DNA of 64,000 nucleotides from Hyphomicrobiaceae bacterium (lineage in GTDB: Bacteria > Pseudomonadota > Alphaproteobacteria > Rhizobiales > Hyphomicrobiaceae): positions 62,001 to 126,000 of the forward strand of contig JALHOW010000004.1 in the NCBI GenBank assembly GCA_022842785.1, read 5' to 3'. The position numbers and the translations under genes are program-made. Positions 46,672 through 56,074 of this stretch are shown in pieces (position 1 is the stretch's first letter; each line of letters opens with the position of its first letter). The notes under the pieces were generated by a model. It was not told the origin of the DNA, made no database searches, and saw only the letters and a program-made list of their open reading frames with translations.

Positions 46672-49302
46672 ATGATATCGACGCCCATGCGCACGTGGAT
46701 CGCAGCGCTCATCGCGGCGGTCGTGCTCCTGGTCGCACCGGCCACGGCGCAGCAGGCGCCGCAGCCCGCGCCGCAGCCACCTCCACCGGCCGCCGCGCCG
46801 TCGACGGAGACCACGCCCGCTACGCCGCCTGCGAATGGCACCAAGCCGGCTCCCACAATCGAAGTGCCCGCACAGATCGCGCAACAGATCGGCCGGCTCT
46901 CGGCGTCCATCGAGACAGCCGAGAAATCGATCGAGCGCATTCGTGATTCCGACGCCGATCTCGCGCGCCTGCGCGGCGAGATCGATCAGATACTCGCCGA
47001 GAGCGGCAAGACGGCCGAGGAAATCCGCCCGCTGCTCTCCGCCGCCCGGCGTCAGGTCGAAAGTCTCGGCCCTGCGCCTGCCAAGGATGCGCCGCCCGAG
47101 GCACCCGCCGTTGTCGCCGAGCGCGAGCGGCTCGGTGCGACCGTCTCCGCCCTCGACGGCGCCTTGAAGACACTCGATCTCACGACCGTTCGTGCGCGTG
47201 ATCTAAGTGGCCGTATCACAGACCTGCGCCAGTCCCTCTTCTCTCGCAACCTCTTCGAGCGCGCTCAAAGCCCACTCCTGCCGCACCACTGGCTCAATGC
47301 GAGCAGGGACCTGCCTTCCACCGTCGAGTTCGGAAACTACCTTGTAGCCGACTGGTTCAAGGCCGCATCCGATGTCATGTCGGGGCTCATGCTGGTGCTT
47401 GGCGGCGCGCTTGTGGCGTTCGTCGGCGGCCTGCTCGGTGTGCGCTATCTCGAGCGCGCAACGCACTCGCCGCCGCCTGACGGACGCAATTTCGTTCAGC
47501 GCGCGCAGCGCATCGCCTGGATCGCGCCGGCGCGCATGGTGCCCGTTCTGGCCGCAATCGTCATCGTGTCTATCGGCTTGAACTATCTCGGGCTGATGCG
47601 CCTGCCCGGCGGCAACGTGGTCGCCGCGTTTCTCTCCGCCATATTGCTGACGGTCGTCGTCGGCACGTTGATCCGTGTCGTACTTTCACCGCGCGATCCC
47701 GCACTTCGGCTCGTGAACCTGACCGACAAGGCGGCGAGCAGCATAAGCTGGTGCCTGATCGGCCTCGTCGCCGTCTATGCCGTCGACCTCGCGCTCACCG
47801 ACGTCGGTCGCGCCCTCGTCGTCCCGCTCTCGATCACGGTTGTGAGGACCTTCGTCGCGAGCCTCGCGTACGCGGGCCTGCTCACCGCATTGCTGCTCAC
47901 ACCCTTCACGCCGCGCCCCGTCCCCACCGCCACATCGGATGCGGTGATGCTTCCCGCGACGACGCGCTTGACACCCTGGTGGCTCAAGCTGCCGCTCTGG
48001 GTGCTGACGCTTCTCATTCTGGCGACGACGCTCTTCGGCTACCTGGCCCTCGGCCGTTTCATCGCCCAGCAGCTCGTTCTGACCGGCACCGTCGTCGTCG
48101 CTGCCGGCTTGATCTACCTGACTATCAGCTCGATCACGCGCACGATCGACCAACCCTCCAACCCCATCGGCCACACGCTCACCACGCGCCTCGGCGTGAC
48201 GCCTGCACGCCTCGGCGAACTCGGGTGGCTGGTCGAGACACTCCTCACGATCCTGCTGCTGGTGGTCGCCATTCCCCTCGTGCTCGTGCAGTGGGGTTTC
48301 ACCGCGGCCGACATCCGCGATTGGTTTGCGCGCGCGTTCTTCGGCTTCGAGATCGGCCAGCTCCGCATCTCGCCGGCCCGCATACTGTTCGGCATCCTGC
48401 TCTTTGTTGGACTGGTCTTCGCAACGCGCGTCTTCCAGCGCTGGCTGCACGATCGTGTCCTCCAACCACGTCGCATCGAGGCCGGTATCGCCAATTCGAT
48501 CGAGACGGCCGCCGGCTATACCGGCATCGCGCTCTCGGCGATCCTCGCGATCTCCTATGCGGGGCTCGATATCACCAACATCGCGATCGTCGCCGGTGCG
48601 CTGTCCGTCGGCATCGGCTTTGGCCTCCAATCGATCGTCAACAACTTCGTCTCGGGCCTCATTCTGCTCGTCGAGCGCCCTGTCAAAGTGGGTGACGCCA
48701 TCGTGGTCGGCGATCAGGAAGGGAACGTGCGGCGCATCAGCGTGCGCTCGACCGAAATCGAGACGGCCAATCGGGCGCGCCTCATCATTCCGAACTCCGA
48801 GCTGATCACCGGCCGGGTGCTCAACAAGACGCATCGCAGCCTCATGGGCCGCGGCAGCGTGCGCATTTCAGCCAGCCGGAATGCCGATCCCGAGCGCGTG
48901 CTCGAGGTTCTCGTCGTGTGCGCGAAGGCTCATCCGCAAATACTGACGGAACCGCCGCCCGGCGCCGTCTTCGACAACATCAGTGCAAGCTCGCTCGACT
49001 TCTTCATGTGGTTCTTCGTTGCCGACGTCTCCCGTGCGGGCGGCGTGCAGTCGGATTTGCGCATTGCCATCATGAAGGCCTTCAAGGAGGCCGGCATCGA
49101 GATCCCGTATGCCCAGCACGACATCCACCTGCGCGATCTCGATGGCGTACGCACGCTCATCAATCGCGTGGTCGAAGAACGCGCAGGAAAGACGCAAGGC
49201 GCACCGCAAAGCACGCCGAACCGAACCACCGCCGAAGATGTCGACGAAAGCTCCGACGGACACGAGCCGCCACCCGACGCACCGCCCGCACGCGGCGGCT
49301 GA
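46672..49302 (+). CDS. Large mechanosensitive channel with DUF3772 domain (MscS family)
   Basis: 876 residues from ATG 46672, with GGAGAAGGAACA upstream. After a signal peptide and Pro-rich linker, residues about 60-230 form the coiled periplasmic DUF3772 domain. About ten membrane helices follow, and the MscS core reads ITNIAIVAGALSVGIGFGLQ, SIVNNFVSGLILLVERPVKV and DQEGNVRRISVRSTEIETAN. It should release solutes under osmotic downshock. The fliO gene lies 124 bases upstream. The C-terminal tail is Pro/Glu-rich and poorly conserved. Confidence 0.88.
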   Translation: MISTPMRTWIAALIAAVVLLVAPATAQQAPQPAPQPPPPAAAPSTETTPATPPANGTKPAPTIEVPAQIAQQIGRLSASIETAEKSIERIRDSDADLARLRGEIDQILAESGKTAEEIRPLLSAARRQVESLGPAPAKDAPPEAPAVVAERERLGATVSALDGALKTLDLTTVRARDLSGRITDLRQSLFSRNLFERAQSPLLPHHWLNASRDLPSTVEFGNYLVADWFKAASDVMSGLMLVLGGALVAFVGGLLGVRYLERATHSPPPDGRNFVQRAQRIAWIAPARMVPVLAAIVIVSIGLNYLGLMRLPGGNVVAAFLSAILLTVVVGTLIRVVLSPRDPALRLVNLTDKAASSISWCLIGLVAVYAVDLALTDVGRALVVPLSITVVRTFVASLAYAGLLTALLLTPFTPRPVPTATSDAVMLPATTRLTPWWLKLPLWVLTLLILATTLFGYLALGRFIAQQLVLTGTVVVAAGLIYLTISSITRTIDQPSNPIGHTLTTRLGVTPARLGELGWLVETLLTILLLVVAIPLVLVQWGFTAADIRDWFARAFFGFEIGQLRISPARILFGILLFVGLVFATRVFQRWLHDRVLQPRRIEAGIANSIETAAGYTGIALSAILAISYAGLDITNIAIVAGALSVGIGFGLQSIVNNFVSGLILLVERPVKVGDAIVVGDQEGNVRRISVRSTEIETANRARLIIPNSELITGRVLNKTHRSLMGRGSVRISASRNADPERVLEVLVVCAKAHPQILTEPPPGAVFDNISASSLDFFMWFFVADVSRAGGVQSDLRIAIMKAFKEAGIEIPYAQHDIHLRDLDGVRTLINRVVEERAGKTQGAPQSTPNRTTAEDVDESSDGHEPPPDAPPARGG

Positions 49303-49326
49303 TCGCTCACGGTCAGCCGTCGATTG

Positions 49327-49557
49327 TCACTTCGGCTGCTGAGATGCAGCGGGCTCCCAGTCCCCGAACTGAGCGGGAGCCAGACGGCTCATGTCGAGCA
49401 AGCCCATGGACACGAGCACTGCAGCCTCCACCGGCACCGCACGCGCTTCATTCGGCGCATGGCCCGCCGTGATGAGATAAAGCGCGCCTCCAGCCACCGA
49501 GACGGCCAATGAGGCAACGAGGCCTTGCGGCAGCAGACGAATGCTGTCGATCAACAT
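49327..49557 (-). CDS. Small membrane protein, hypothetical
   Basis: 76 residues from ATG 49557. A short N-terminus leads to one hydrophobic segment (GLVASLAVSVAGGALYLITA) and a second weaker one (PVEAAVLVSMGLLDMSRLA). No family recognised. A ribosome site is only modest. It converges with the DUF3772 channel with 24 bases between stops. Confidence 0.5.
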   Translation of the reverse strand: MLIDSIRLLPQGLVASLAVSVAGGALYLITAGHAPNEARAVPVEAAVLVSMGLLDMSRLAPAQFGDWEPAASQQPK

Positions 49558-49631
49558 GCTGGCGACGCTCCGGACTTGGGTAACACACGGCAACCAATGG
49601 TTGCGATCGACCCATCCTGCGCGCAAAAGAT

Positions 49632-49663
49632 TTCGGAGGTATTAACCTTCGGAGGTATTAACC
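49632..49663. repeat. Perfect 16-bp tandem duplication
   Basis: Two abutting copies of TTCGGAGGTATTAACC in the region between the small membrane protein and the SDR gene, next to the hairpin at 49662-49686. Confidence 0.85.
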
Positions 49664-49686
49664 GGCGTGCCCAAGCAGCACGCCGG
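49662..49686 (-). terminator. Hairpin after the SDR gene
   Basis: A 9-bp stem (CCGGCGTGC / GCACGCCGG) with a 7-base loop, 18 bases beyond the SDR stop codon. No run of T follows, so it may be a Rho-assisted end or an mRNA-stabilising stem. Confidence 0.5.
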
Positions 49687-49703
49687 CTGACTGCTGAAGT
49701 ACC

Positions 49704-50462
49704 CTACCCGCGGATCGAGAAGCCACCGCAGACCGGGATGGCAGTACCGGTCACGAAGTCCGAGGCCGGAGATGCCAGGAAAACCGCAATGCCGGAGAAA
49801 TCCTCAGGCTTGCCCCAGCGCCCCGCCGGCGTGCGCGAGAGAACGTTTTCGTTCAAGCCCTCGATATCGACCCGCGCCCGCTGCGTGAGCTCGGTATCGA
49901 TCCAGCCCGGCAGGATGGAATTGATCTGGATGTTGTCCTTGGCCCAGGCCGTCGCCAAGGCACGCGTCATCTGCACGATGCCGCCCTTGGATGCCGCATA
50001 CGCCGTCGTGAGCGGCGCGCCGAACAGCGACATCATCGATCCGATATTGATGATCTTACCCCCGCCCGCCTTCTTCATCTCCGGATAGACGGCCTGCGAG
50101 CAGTAGAATGCGCCATCGAGATTGATCGACAGGATCTCGCGCCATTCCCCGACCGTATATGTCTCGGGCGGCTTCCGGATGTTGATGCCTGCGTTGTTCA
50201 CGAGAATGTCGATGCGGCCCATCTGCTTGGCGGCATCCGCGACCATGGCCCGGCATGAGGCCTCGTCGGCCACATTCACTTCAACGACGGCTGTGCGCAC
50301 GCCGCGCTTCGCCAGCGCCGCCGCAGCGGCCTTCGACTTCTCCGCTTTGCGCGCGGCAATGACGATGTCGGCTCCTGCAGCGGCGAGACCTTCCGCCATG
50401 CCGAGACCGATGCCGCCGTTGCCACCCGTGATGAGCGCGACCTTACCCTTCAAATCGAACAT
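49704..50462 (-). CDS. Short-chain dehydrogenase/reductase (classical SDR)
   Basis: 252 residues with the full classical SDR set: the nucleotide loop TGGNGGIGLGMAEGL (13-27), NNAGI, the catalytic Ser in NIGSMMSLFG, and YAASK. The Arg after the first strand (VIAARKAE) suggests NADP(H). It resembles 2-deoxy-D-gluconate or 3-oxoacyl reductases, but the substrate is not fixed by sequence. It is followed by a hairpin and is 143 bases from the convergent-strand PaaI-like gene; the two could share a promoter on the minus strand. Confidence 0.9.
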   Translation of the reverse strand: MFDLKGKVALITGGNGGIGLGMAEGLAAAGADIVIAARKAEKSKAAAAALAKRGVRTAVVEVNVADEASCRAMVADAAKQMGRIDILVNNAGINIRKPPETYTVGEWREILSINLDGAFYCSQAVYPEMKKAGGGKIINIGSMMSLFGAPLTTAYAASKGGIVQMTRALATAWAKDNIQINSILPGWIDTELTQRARVDIEGLNENVLSRTPAGRWGKPEDFSGIAVFLASPASDFVTGTAIPVCGGFSIRG

Positions 50463-50604
50463 GCGAACGCTTCCTCTGCTTTGTATTGCCGCCGGCTGCT
50501 GCGAAGAGGTTCTTCGCCTCTCCTGTGGTGCGATGCCGGCGGCGGCTGGCCGACTGCACGCTCAAATGATTTCGACACGTTGTAGTGCCTGACTGCCAAC
50601 GCTG

Positions 50605-51030
50605 TCACGTCTTTGTCGGACGCGGTTCCAGGACCATCTGCGTCTGCGTGATGAGAGCAACAACACCGCCGTCGTTTTCACGCGTGATCCGCGTCTGCCA
50701 GACTTGCGTGCGCCGGCCGCGATGGATCGGCGTTGCCTCACCAATCAGCGTCGTACCGACTGGCGCGCCGGATATGAAATTCGTCTTCGACTCGATGGTC
50801 GTCGTCGAGTGTCCCTCCGGCAGATTGAGCACCGTGCCAGCCGCACCGAGCGTGTCGGCGAAGGCCATGATCGCACCACCATGAATGGTTGCCGGTCGCG
50901 TGCAGACCTCTGGCCTGACGACGAGTTGAGCTCTGACGCAATCGCGCGTCGCGGCAACAAGCTCGATGCCGAGAAGCTCGGCGAAGGGCAGGCGAAGGCT
51001 CTTCAGCCGGTCGAGCTCTGGTGTCGACAT
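50605..51030 (-). CDS. PaaI-family hotdog-fold thioesterase
   Basis: 141 residues with the hotdog signature HGGAIMAFADTLGAAGTVLN, where Asp in FADT is the catalytic base, followed by FISGAPVGTTLIGEATPIHR and GRRTQVWQTRITRENDGGVV. Members hydrolyse acyl- or aryl-CoA thioesters. ATG 51030 is preceded by GGGAGCAGCAACC. The neighbouring SDR on the same strand may act on related acyl compounds. Confidence 0.88.
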   Translation of the reverse strand: MSTPELDRLKSLRLPFAELLGIELVAATRDCVRAQLVVRPEVCTRPATIHGGAIMAFADTLGAAGTVLNLPEGHSTTTIESKTNFISGAPVGTTLIGEATPIHRGRRTQVWQTRITRENDGGVVALITQTQMVLEPRPTKT

Positions 51031-51141
51031 GGTTGCTGCTCCCTAGTTCCAATTTCTCAGTAGGCTTTGCTTTCCTAAGCCTAACCCAAGCTCCGACACC
51101 ACGGCCAGTATCCCCGCGCAATGACCTCACGGGTCAATTGG

Positions 51142-51166
51142 GGAACCCAGCTGGACGAGGGGCGTT
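51142..51166 (+). promoter_or_regulatory. EcfG-type general stress promoter
   Basis: GGAAC (51142-51146), 16 bases, then CGTT (51163-51166), the consensus recognised by the PhyR-controlled EcfG sigma factor of alphaproteobacteria. The start codon of the small membrane protein is 36 bases downstream. Confidence 0.65.
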
Positions 51167-51202
51167 TTCAAAGCACAACAAGCGTAGATCAGGAGATGAC
51201 CT

Positions 51203-51469
51203 ATGGCAGTTGACCATGAGCGGCGTACGCCGCACGAGTATCAGGACTACATCGACCGCGCGCCCAGTTCCGATGCGAGCGGATGGGGTGTAATTCTCGG
51301 TATTGCCGCGCTTTTGGCAATCCTGGGCATGCTGTTCATCGGCATCGGGAATACGCCGACGAGCACCGCGCCGCCGACCGAGCCGGCAATCGAGCGCACG
51401 GCTCCGACCCCGACGCCTGCTCCGGCACCGTCACCGACGACACCGTCGCCGGCGCCGGCGCCTAACTAA
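51203..51469 (+). CDS. Small membrane protein with Pro/Thr-rich tail, stress-promoter controlled
   Basis: 88 residues from ATG 51203 with AGGAG nine bases upstream. An N-terminal soluble stretch leads to a single membrane segment (GWGVILGIAALLAILGMLFI) and a tail of about 35 residues made almost only of Pro, Thr, Ala and Glu, probably spanning or anchoring to the cell wall region. No catalytic family. The GGAAC-CGTT promoter suggests a role in the general stress response. Confidence 0.7.
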   Translation: MAVDHERRTPHEYQDYIDRAPSSDASGWGVILGIAALLAILGMLFIGIGNTPTSTAPPTEPAIERTAPTPTPAPAPSPTTPSPAPAPN

Positions 51470-51610
51470 ACTCTCGGATGGCGTTCATTCGACGCTTGCA
51501 AGCCTCGGCCTTCGCCGGGGCTTGCTTGCATTTGCGGGCCGTCGGACAGCATGGTTGATCCGCGAGGCGCGTGGGCGTAGTCCTCTGCAGTGTTCCCCTG
51601 TGGAGGCTCG

Positions 51611-52324
51611 ATGACGACCCCTTCTGAGCGCGCTGCGCTGGTGCTTTTCTCCGGCGGGCAGGATTCGACCGTCTGTCTCGCCTCTGCGCTCAGCCGCTAC
51701 GATCGCGTCGAGACCATCGGCTTCGACTATGGCCAGCGTCATCGCGTCGAACTCGATCAGAGGCACGCGGTCATCGCCGCGCTCCGCGATCGATTTCCCG
51801 ATTGGGCCCTGCGCCTCGGCGAGGATCACGTCCTTTCGCTGCCGACACTCGCCCAGATCAGCGAGACGAGCCTTACGCGCGAGACCGCCATCGAGATGAC
51901 GGCATCAGGCCTTCCGAGCACGTTCGTGCCGGGACGCAATCTGCTCTTCTTCACGTACGCTGCGGCCCTCGCCTACCGACGCGGCATGAGCACACTCGTC
52001 GGCGGTATGTGCGAGACCGATTACTCAGGTTACCCCGATTGCCGCAACGACACGCTGCAGACGCTCGCCCGCGCGTTGTCTCTCGGCCTCGATCGGCCGG
52101 TCGTGATCGATACGCCGCTCATGTACATCGATAAGGCCGGCACCTGGGAACTCGCTGAAACGCTCGGCGGCGCAGCGCTCCTCGACATCATCGTCGAGCA
52201 CACGCACTCCTGCTATCTCGGCGACCGCGCGACGCGCCACGCCTGGGGCTACGGCTGCGGAAGCTGCCCGGCCTGTGAGCTGCGCGCCAATGGCTTCGCG
52301 CGCTGGCAATCCGAGCACGCCTGA
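51611..52324 (+). CDS. queC: 7-cyano-7-deazaguanine synthase QueC
   Basis: 237 residues from ATG 51611, with TGGAGG upstream. The PP-loop SGGQDST (14-20) binds [23 protein letters not shown] is a hallmark block, and the zinc site is HSCYLGD plus GCGSCPAC. QueC converts 7-carboxy-7-deazaguanine to preQ0 in queuosine (tRNA) biosynthesis. The neighbouring queD, queE and queF genes are not in the window. It converges with the Sel1-type gene with three bases between stops. Confidence 0.96.
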   Translation: MTTPSERAALVLFSGGQDSTVCLASALSRYDRVETIGFDYGQRHRVELDQRHAVIAALRDRFPDWALRLGEDHVLSLPTLAQISETSLTRETAIEMTASGLPSTFVPGRNLLFFTYAAALAYRRGMSTLVGGMCETDYSGYPDCRNDTLQTLARALSLGLDRPVVIDTPLMYIDKAGTWELAETLGGAALLDIIVEHTHSCYLGDRATRHAWGYGCGSCPACELRANGFARWQSEHA

Positions 52325-52327
52325 GCC

Positions 52328-53272
52328 TCAGCGGCCACCCAACCTCGCCAGGCGTGCGGCGGCTTCGGGCGCACCGAGTTCGCTCGCCTTCGCGTACCAC
52401 TGTCGGGCCAACGCAACATCAGGCTGCAGGCCGACGACTTTGAGCCGCGACAGCTCATGCGGATCGTAGGTACCCGCCAGTGCGAGCGCGCTCTCGGCGA
52501 GGCCCGCTTCCGCAGCGCGGCGGAACAGCGCCCGCGCCGGCTGGATGTTGCCCTGGCCAAGAAGCTCCCTGCCTTTGGCGTGCAGACCGAGTGCGCGATC
52601 GCGCTCCGGGCTTGCTCGCGGCTCCGGTTGCGCGCTCGCTCGCGGCTCCGCTTGCGGCCTTGCCAGCGGCTCCGGTTGCGGCAAGGGCTCGAGCGGGCGT
52701 GCCAGCGCCGCGACGACGCTCGGCGCCTGCTTGGGCTGCGCCTGCTGCTGGGTCGAGGGCGCAATAAGCTGCACCGGGCCGACAACGAGCGCCGTCTTGG
52801 CCTCGGTCAGCACCTTGCCCTCGATCGTCACCAGCGAAACGACGACATCCCACCGTCCCTGCTGGAGCCCCACCGGCAGGACGATGCCGAGACTCGCAAG
52901 GCCTGCAAGTGGAATAGCCCACGCACCCGGGCTGATCGCATGTCCCTCGCTCAGCGTCGCCGCAGTCGGCAAGCCGCGAATGCGCACGAAGCTATTGCGC
53001 ATGAGCGCGTCCTGCGGACCCACCTGGATCGGCAACGGGCTTTTCGATGCCGGCTCGGCCAGCATGACGGGTGCCACATTGAGGAAGAATTCCTGCGGCT
53101 GTGCCTGTGCAAGTGCCGGCAGCTCCCATCGGATCGGATCACTTACCAGCAGTGCCGCGGCGGCGAGCGCCGCGAATGCCAATCGACGCGGTGCTGTCCG
53201 GCGGGCACGCGCTAGGCGCACCGTGGGCGGCTTCGGCAGATGCCTTATCCGGCGTTGTTGCTGTATGGGCAA
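52328..53272 (-). CDS. Exported Sel1/TPR-repeat protein with Pro/Gln-rich linker
   Basis: Up to 314 residues; starts TTG 53272 or GTG 53221 are uncertain. A hydrophobic export segment (LAFAALAAAALLVSDPIRWE) precedes a beta-type domain of about 130 residues (AWAIPLAGLASLGIVLPVGL). A low-complexity Pro/Glu/Arg stretch follows, then Sel1/TPR repeats (AEAGLAESALALAGTYDPHE; WYAKASELGAPEAAARLARL). Such proteins are periplasmic or secreted scaffolds. No pathway is evident. Confidence 0.65.
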   Translation of the reverse strand: MPIQQQRRIRHLPKPPTVRLARARRTAPRRLAFAALAAAALLVSDPIRWELPALAQAQPQEFFLNVAPVMLAEPASKSPLPIQVGPQDALMRNSFVRIRGLPTAATLSEGHAISPGAWAIPLAGLASLGIVLPVGLQQGRWDVVVSLVTIEGKVLTEAKTALVVGPVQLIAPSTQQQAQPKQAPSVVAALARPLEPLPQPEPLARPQAEPRASAQPEPRASPERDRALGLHAKGRELLGQGNIQPARALFRRAAEAGLAESALALAGTYDPHELSRLKVVGLQPDVALARQWYAKASELGAPEAAARLARLGGR

Positions 53273-53405
53273 CGCTCGCCTCCCTCCCCTCGATGATACT
53301 GATCGTCGTCCGGGCTTCTGGCGTCCCGCTGGCGACTAGTGTCCCTATTCCAAAATTCGCTGAACCGCGAAGCTCGAGTCCCGAGCGTACTGCTCGATCT
53401 TCGCG

Positions 53406-54590
53406 CTACCGCCTCTGCTTGCTCCACTCGAGAAACTGGCGGAACAGCCGATCCTGCTCCGCGGGATCGAGTGGCGCAGCCCTCGCCGCCTGCGTCCGCG
53501 CCATCGACGTATCGATGCTGGACGTCGTCGTCGCGTGCGCCTTGTCGAGCATCTCCTGGGCAGCCGGGAAGCGCGTCCATCCAGGGATAGTCCCGGCGAT
53601 ATTCATTTCCTTCCACTTCGGCTGGTAGGGCGGCTGCCGCAGCCTGTCGAAGCGCTCGAAGAGATACTCGATGAAGCGAACGCAGCGGCGATAGCGATCA
53701 CCGTTGACGTTCGGATTCCAGTTGAAGACCGCGAGCAGCGCCATCACCGAGATGGTCGATACCGACTGCCCCTTCGGAATGAGGTTCGGATAGTCGGCAT
53801 TTGTCAGCTCGGCCGGAACATAATAGTCCTCGAACTTCTCGCTGAACTCCATCGACAGGAACTTGAAACCAGGCTCGGGCTTGATGCTGGCGAAGAGCGA
53901 GTTCGGCTTGCCGACCACGTGAATGATCGCGGCGATCTCGCCCTTTTTCATACCCTCGAGCGCAATCGCGTTGTTCAGGTAGGTACGCTCGACCTCGAGA
54001 CCGAGGCGATCGAACACAATGCCACCCGTGTAGTTGGCCGCACTGCCGACCGTGTTGAAATTGACCTTCTTGCCCCGGAGATCTTCGAGCGAGTTGATCT
54101 CCGGACGCACGTAGATGTGCAGCTCGCCCTGGAACATCGGCATGACGTAGTTCACGCGCTTCTCGATGTTCGGGATCTTCAGCACGTTCTTGTAGTGATC
54201 GAGCACGTCCGCGTAGGTGATCGCGAAGTCGACGCCCTTGAGATAGATCAGATCGCTGACATTGCCGACAGCACCGTAGGTGATCATGGGGACGACGCGC
54301 AGGTTGTCGCCGTCATCGAGCGCGCGGCCGAGATCAGCGGCGTAATTGACGAACGTCCCCTCGAGGAGGCCGCCGGCAAGACCTATGGTCCAGTTGTTGA
54401 TGACCGCCGCGCGCTCGTTCTCATCGAGCGACGTCGGCTTCGGCGGCACCGGCTGCGCCCGCTTCGGTGCGCCCTTGCCTTGCGCCTGAGCAATGACGAT
54501 TGGGCTCAACTGCTGCTGAGCGCTCGCGGGAGCCCAGCCGAGCAACCCATTGATGAGCAAAGCCGCTGCGCCTACGAAAAATGCACGCAC
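53406..54590 (-). CDS. TAXI-family TRAP transporter solute-binding protein
   Basis: 394 residues from GTG 54590. A signal peptide (residues 1-24) is followed by the TAXI-type binding domain: IGLAGGLLEGTFVNYAADLG, RVVPMITYGAVGNVSDLIYL, VNYVMPMFQGELHIYVRPEI and NFNTVGSAANYTGGIVFDRL. TAXI proteins deliver dicarboxylates or glutamate to TRAP permeases. No TRAP permease is adjacent; a DctM gene begins 9 kb away on the same strand. The C-terminal extension after residue 300 is longer than usual. Confidence 0.85.
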   Translation of the reverse strand: MRAFFVGAAALLINGLLGWAPASAQQQLSPIVIAQAQGKGAPKRAQPVPPKPTSLDENERAAVINNWTIGLAGGLLEGTFVNYAADLGRALDDGDNLRVVPMITYGAVGNVSDLIYLKGVDFAITYADVLDHYKNVLKIPNIEKRVNYVMPMFQGELHIYVRPEINSLEDLRGKKVNFNTVGSAANYTGGIVFDRLGLEVERTYLNNAIALEGMKKGEIAAIIHVVGKPNSLFASIKPEPGFKFLSMEFSEKFEDYYVPAELTNADYPNLIPKGQSVSTISVMALLAVFNWNPNVNGDRYRRCVRFIEYLFERFDRLRQPPYQPKWKEMNIAGTIPGWTRFPAAQEMLDKAHATTTSSIDTSMARTQAARAAPLDPAEQDRLFRQFLEWSKQRR

Positions 54591-54861
54591 ACCGCACCCC
54601 CTGAACAGTTCCCTCCGACAGCCCAGTGCGCTCTTTTGATTTGGCGTTGCCTGGACACAACTATTTCAATGTTTCAATGTGGCAATGATGTGATCCGAAC
54701 ACCGATTCATGGCGCCATCGGAGCATTAAATCGGCTTCCCGCGCGCAGATCGGGCTTTAATGCGACGTCTGCATGGCGGCGGCGCGATTGCACGACTTGA
54801 CCATAAGCAGGGCGGCACGCATCAGTAGCGGTTGCGTCATCCCCGGGGAGCCCGCTTCACC

Positions 54862-56049
54862 ATGTTCGATTTCGACCGCGTCATCCAGCGCCGCGGCACT
54901 CATTCGTCCAAGTGGGACAATATCGCCAAGCTTTCCGGCATCTCGGCACCCGATGCGATCCCCATGTGGGTCGCCGACATGGATTTCGCCGCTCCGCAAG
55001 GCGTAACCGAAGCTTTGACCGCCGAGGTCGAGCGCGGAACGTACGGCTACTACGCCGACACGGGGAGCTGGGCCGAAGCGCTCGCCGATTGGATGGCCCG
55101 TCGCCACGGCCTCAAGGTCGACCCGGCGTGGGTGAGCCCGACACCGGGGATCGTCTCGGGCCTCGGCCTCATCCTGCAGGCGCTGACCGAGCCCGGCGAC
55201 GAGGTCGTCGTCTTTCCGCCCGTGTATCACGCCTTCCGGCGCATCATCGTCGCCAATCAGCGGCGCATCTTCGACGCCGATCTGGTCGAGGCCAATGGCC
55301 GCTATGCCATGGACCTCGACGCCCTCACCGCCAAGCTCACGCCGCGCACGAAGATCGTCTTCCTGTGCAGCCCGCACAACCCCGGCGGTACGGTCTGGTC
55401 GCCCGCCGAGCTGCAGGCGCTCGCCAGCTTCTGCGCCAAACACAATCTCATACTGGTCTCCGACGAGATCCACTGCGATCTCGTCTTCCCAGGCGCTCGC
55501 CATACGCCGACGCTGACCGCCGCGCCCGAAATCGCCGACCGCCTCATCACCTGCGTCGCAGCGACCAAGACTTTCAATCTCGCCGGCGCGCACGTCGGTG
55601 CGTGCTTCACGTCGAATGCCGATTTCAAGAAGCGCCTCGATGCGCGCATCATGGCCTCGGGTGTCGGCTCCTACAATTCATTCGGCATGATCGCGACCGA
55701 GGCCGCATGGCGGACGGGTGAGGCATGGCTCGACGCGCTCATTCCCTACCTCGCGCGGAACCGCGATCGCCTGCACGCAGGCATCGAGGCCGCCGCCCCG
55801 GGCGCCCGTGCCATGAAGCTCGATGCAACCTATCTCGCCTGGATCGATTTCGCCGGCACCGGCCTCTCGCCCGAGGACGTCAGCAGCCGCGTGAAAGAAA
55901 AGGCGCGGATCTTCGTGAGCCCCGGCGAGCAGTTCGGACCCGGCGGTACGACACGCTTGCGCTTCAACTTCGCGACGCCGCGACCGATCCTCGAGGAGGC
56001 ACTCGGCCGTCTCGATGAGGCATTTCGCGATCTGCGAACGGGGCGCTGA
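54862..56049 (+). CDS. MalY/PatB-type cystathionine beta-lyase
   Basis: 395 residues from ATG 54862. A PLP-dependent fold-I enzyme: RRGTHSSKWDNIAKLSGISA and IPMWVADMDFAAPQGVTEAL are MalY/PatB hallmarks, and the Schiff-base Lys lies in CVAATKTFNLAGAHVGACF. The Arg in GGTTRLRFNFATPR binds the substrate carboxylate. These enzymes cleave cystathionine or related C-S compounds, releasing pyruvate, ammonia and a thiol. The next gene begins 25 bases later. Confidence 0.9.
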   Translation: MFDFDRVIQRRGTHSSKWDNIAKLSGISAPDAIPMWVADMDFAAPQGVTEALTAEVERGTYGYYADTGSWAEALADWMARRHGLKVDPAWVSPTPGIVSGLGLILQALTEPGDEVVVFPPVYHAFRRIIVANQRRIFDADLVEANGRYAMDLDALTAKLTPRTKIVFLCSPHNPGGTVWSPAELQALASFCAKHNLILVSDEIHCDLVFPGARHTPTLTAAPEIADRLITCVAATKTFNLAGAHVGACFTSNADFKKRLDARIMASGVGSYNSFGMIATEAAWRTGEAWLDALIPYLARNRDRLHAGIEAAAPGARAMKLDATYLAWIDFAGTGLSPEDVSSRVKEKARIFVSPGEQFGPGGTTRLRFNFATPRPILEEALGRLDEAFRDLRTGR

Positions 56050-56074
56050 GGCCAATGGCAGCGGGGGCTCTCCG

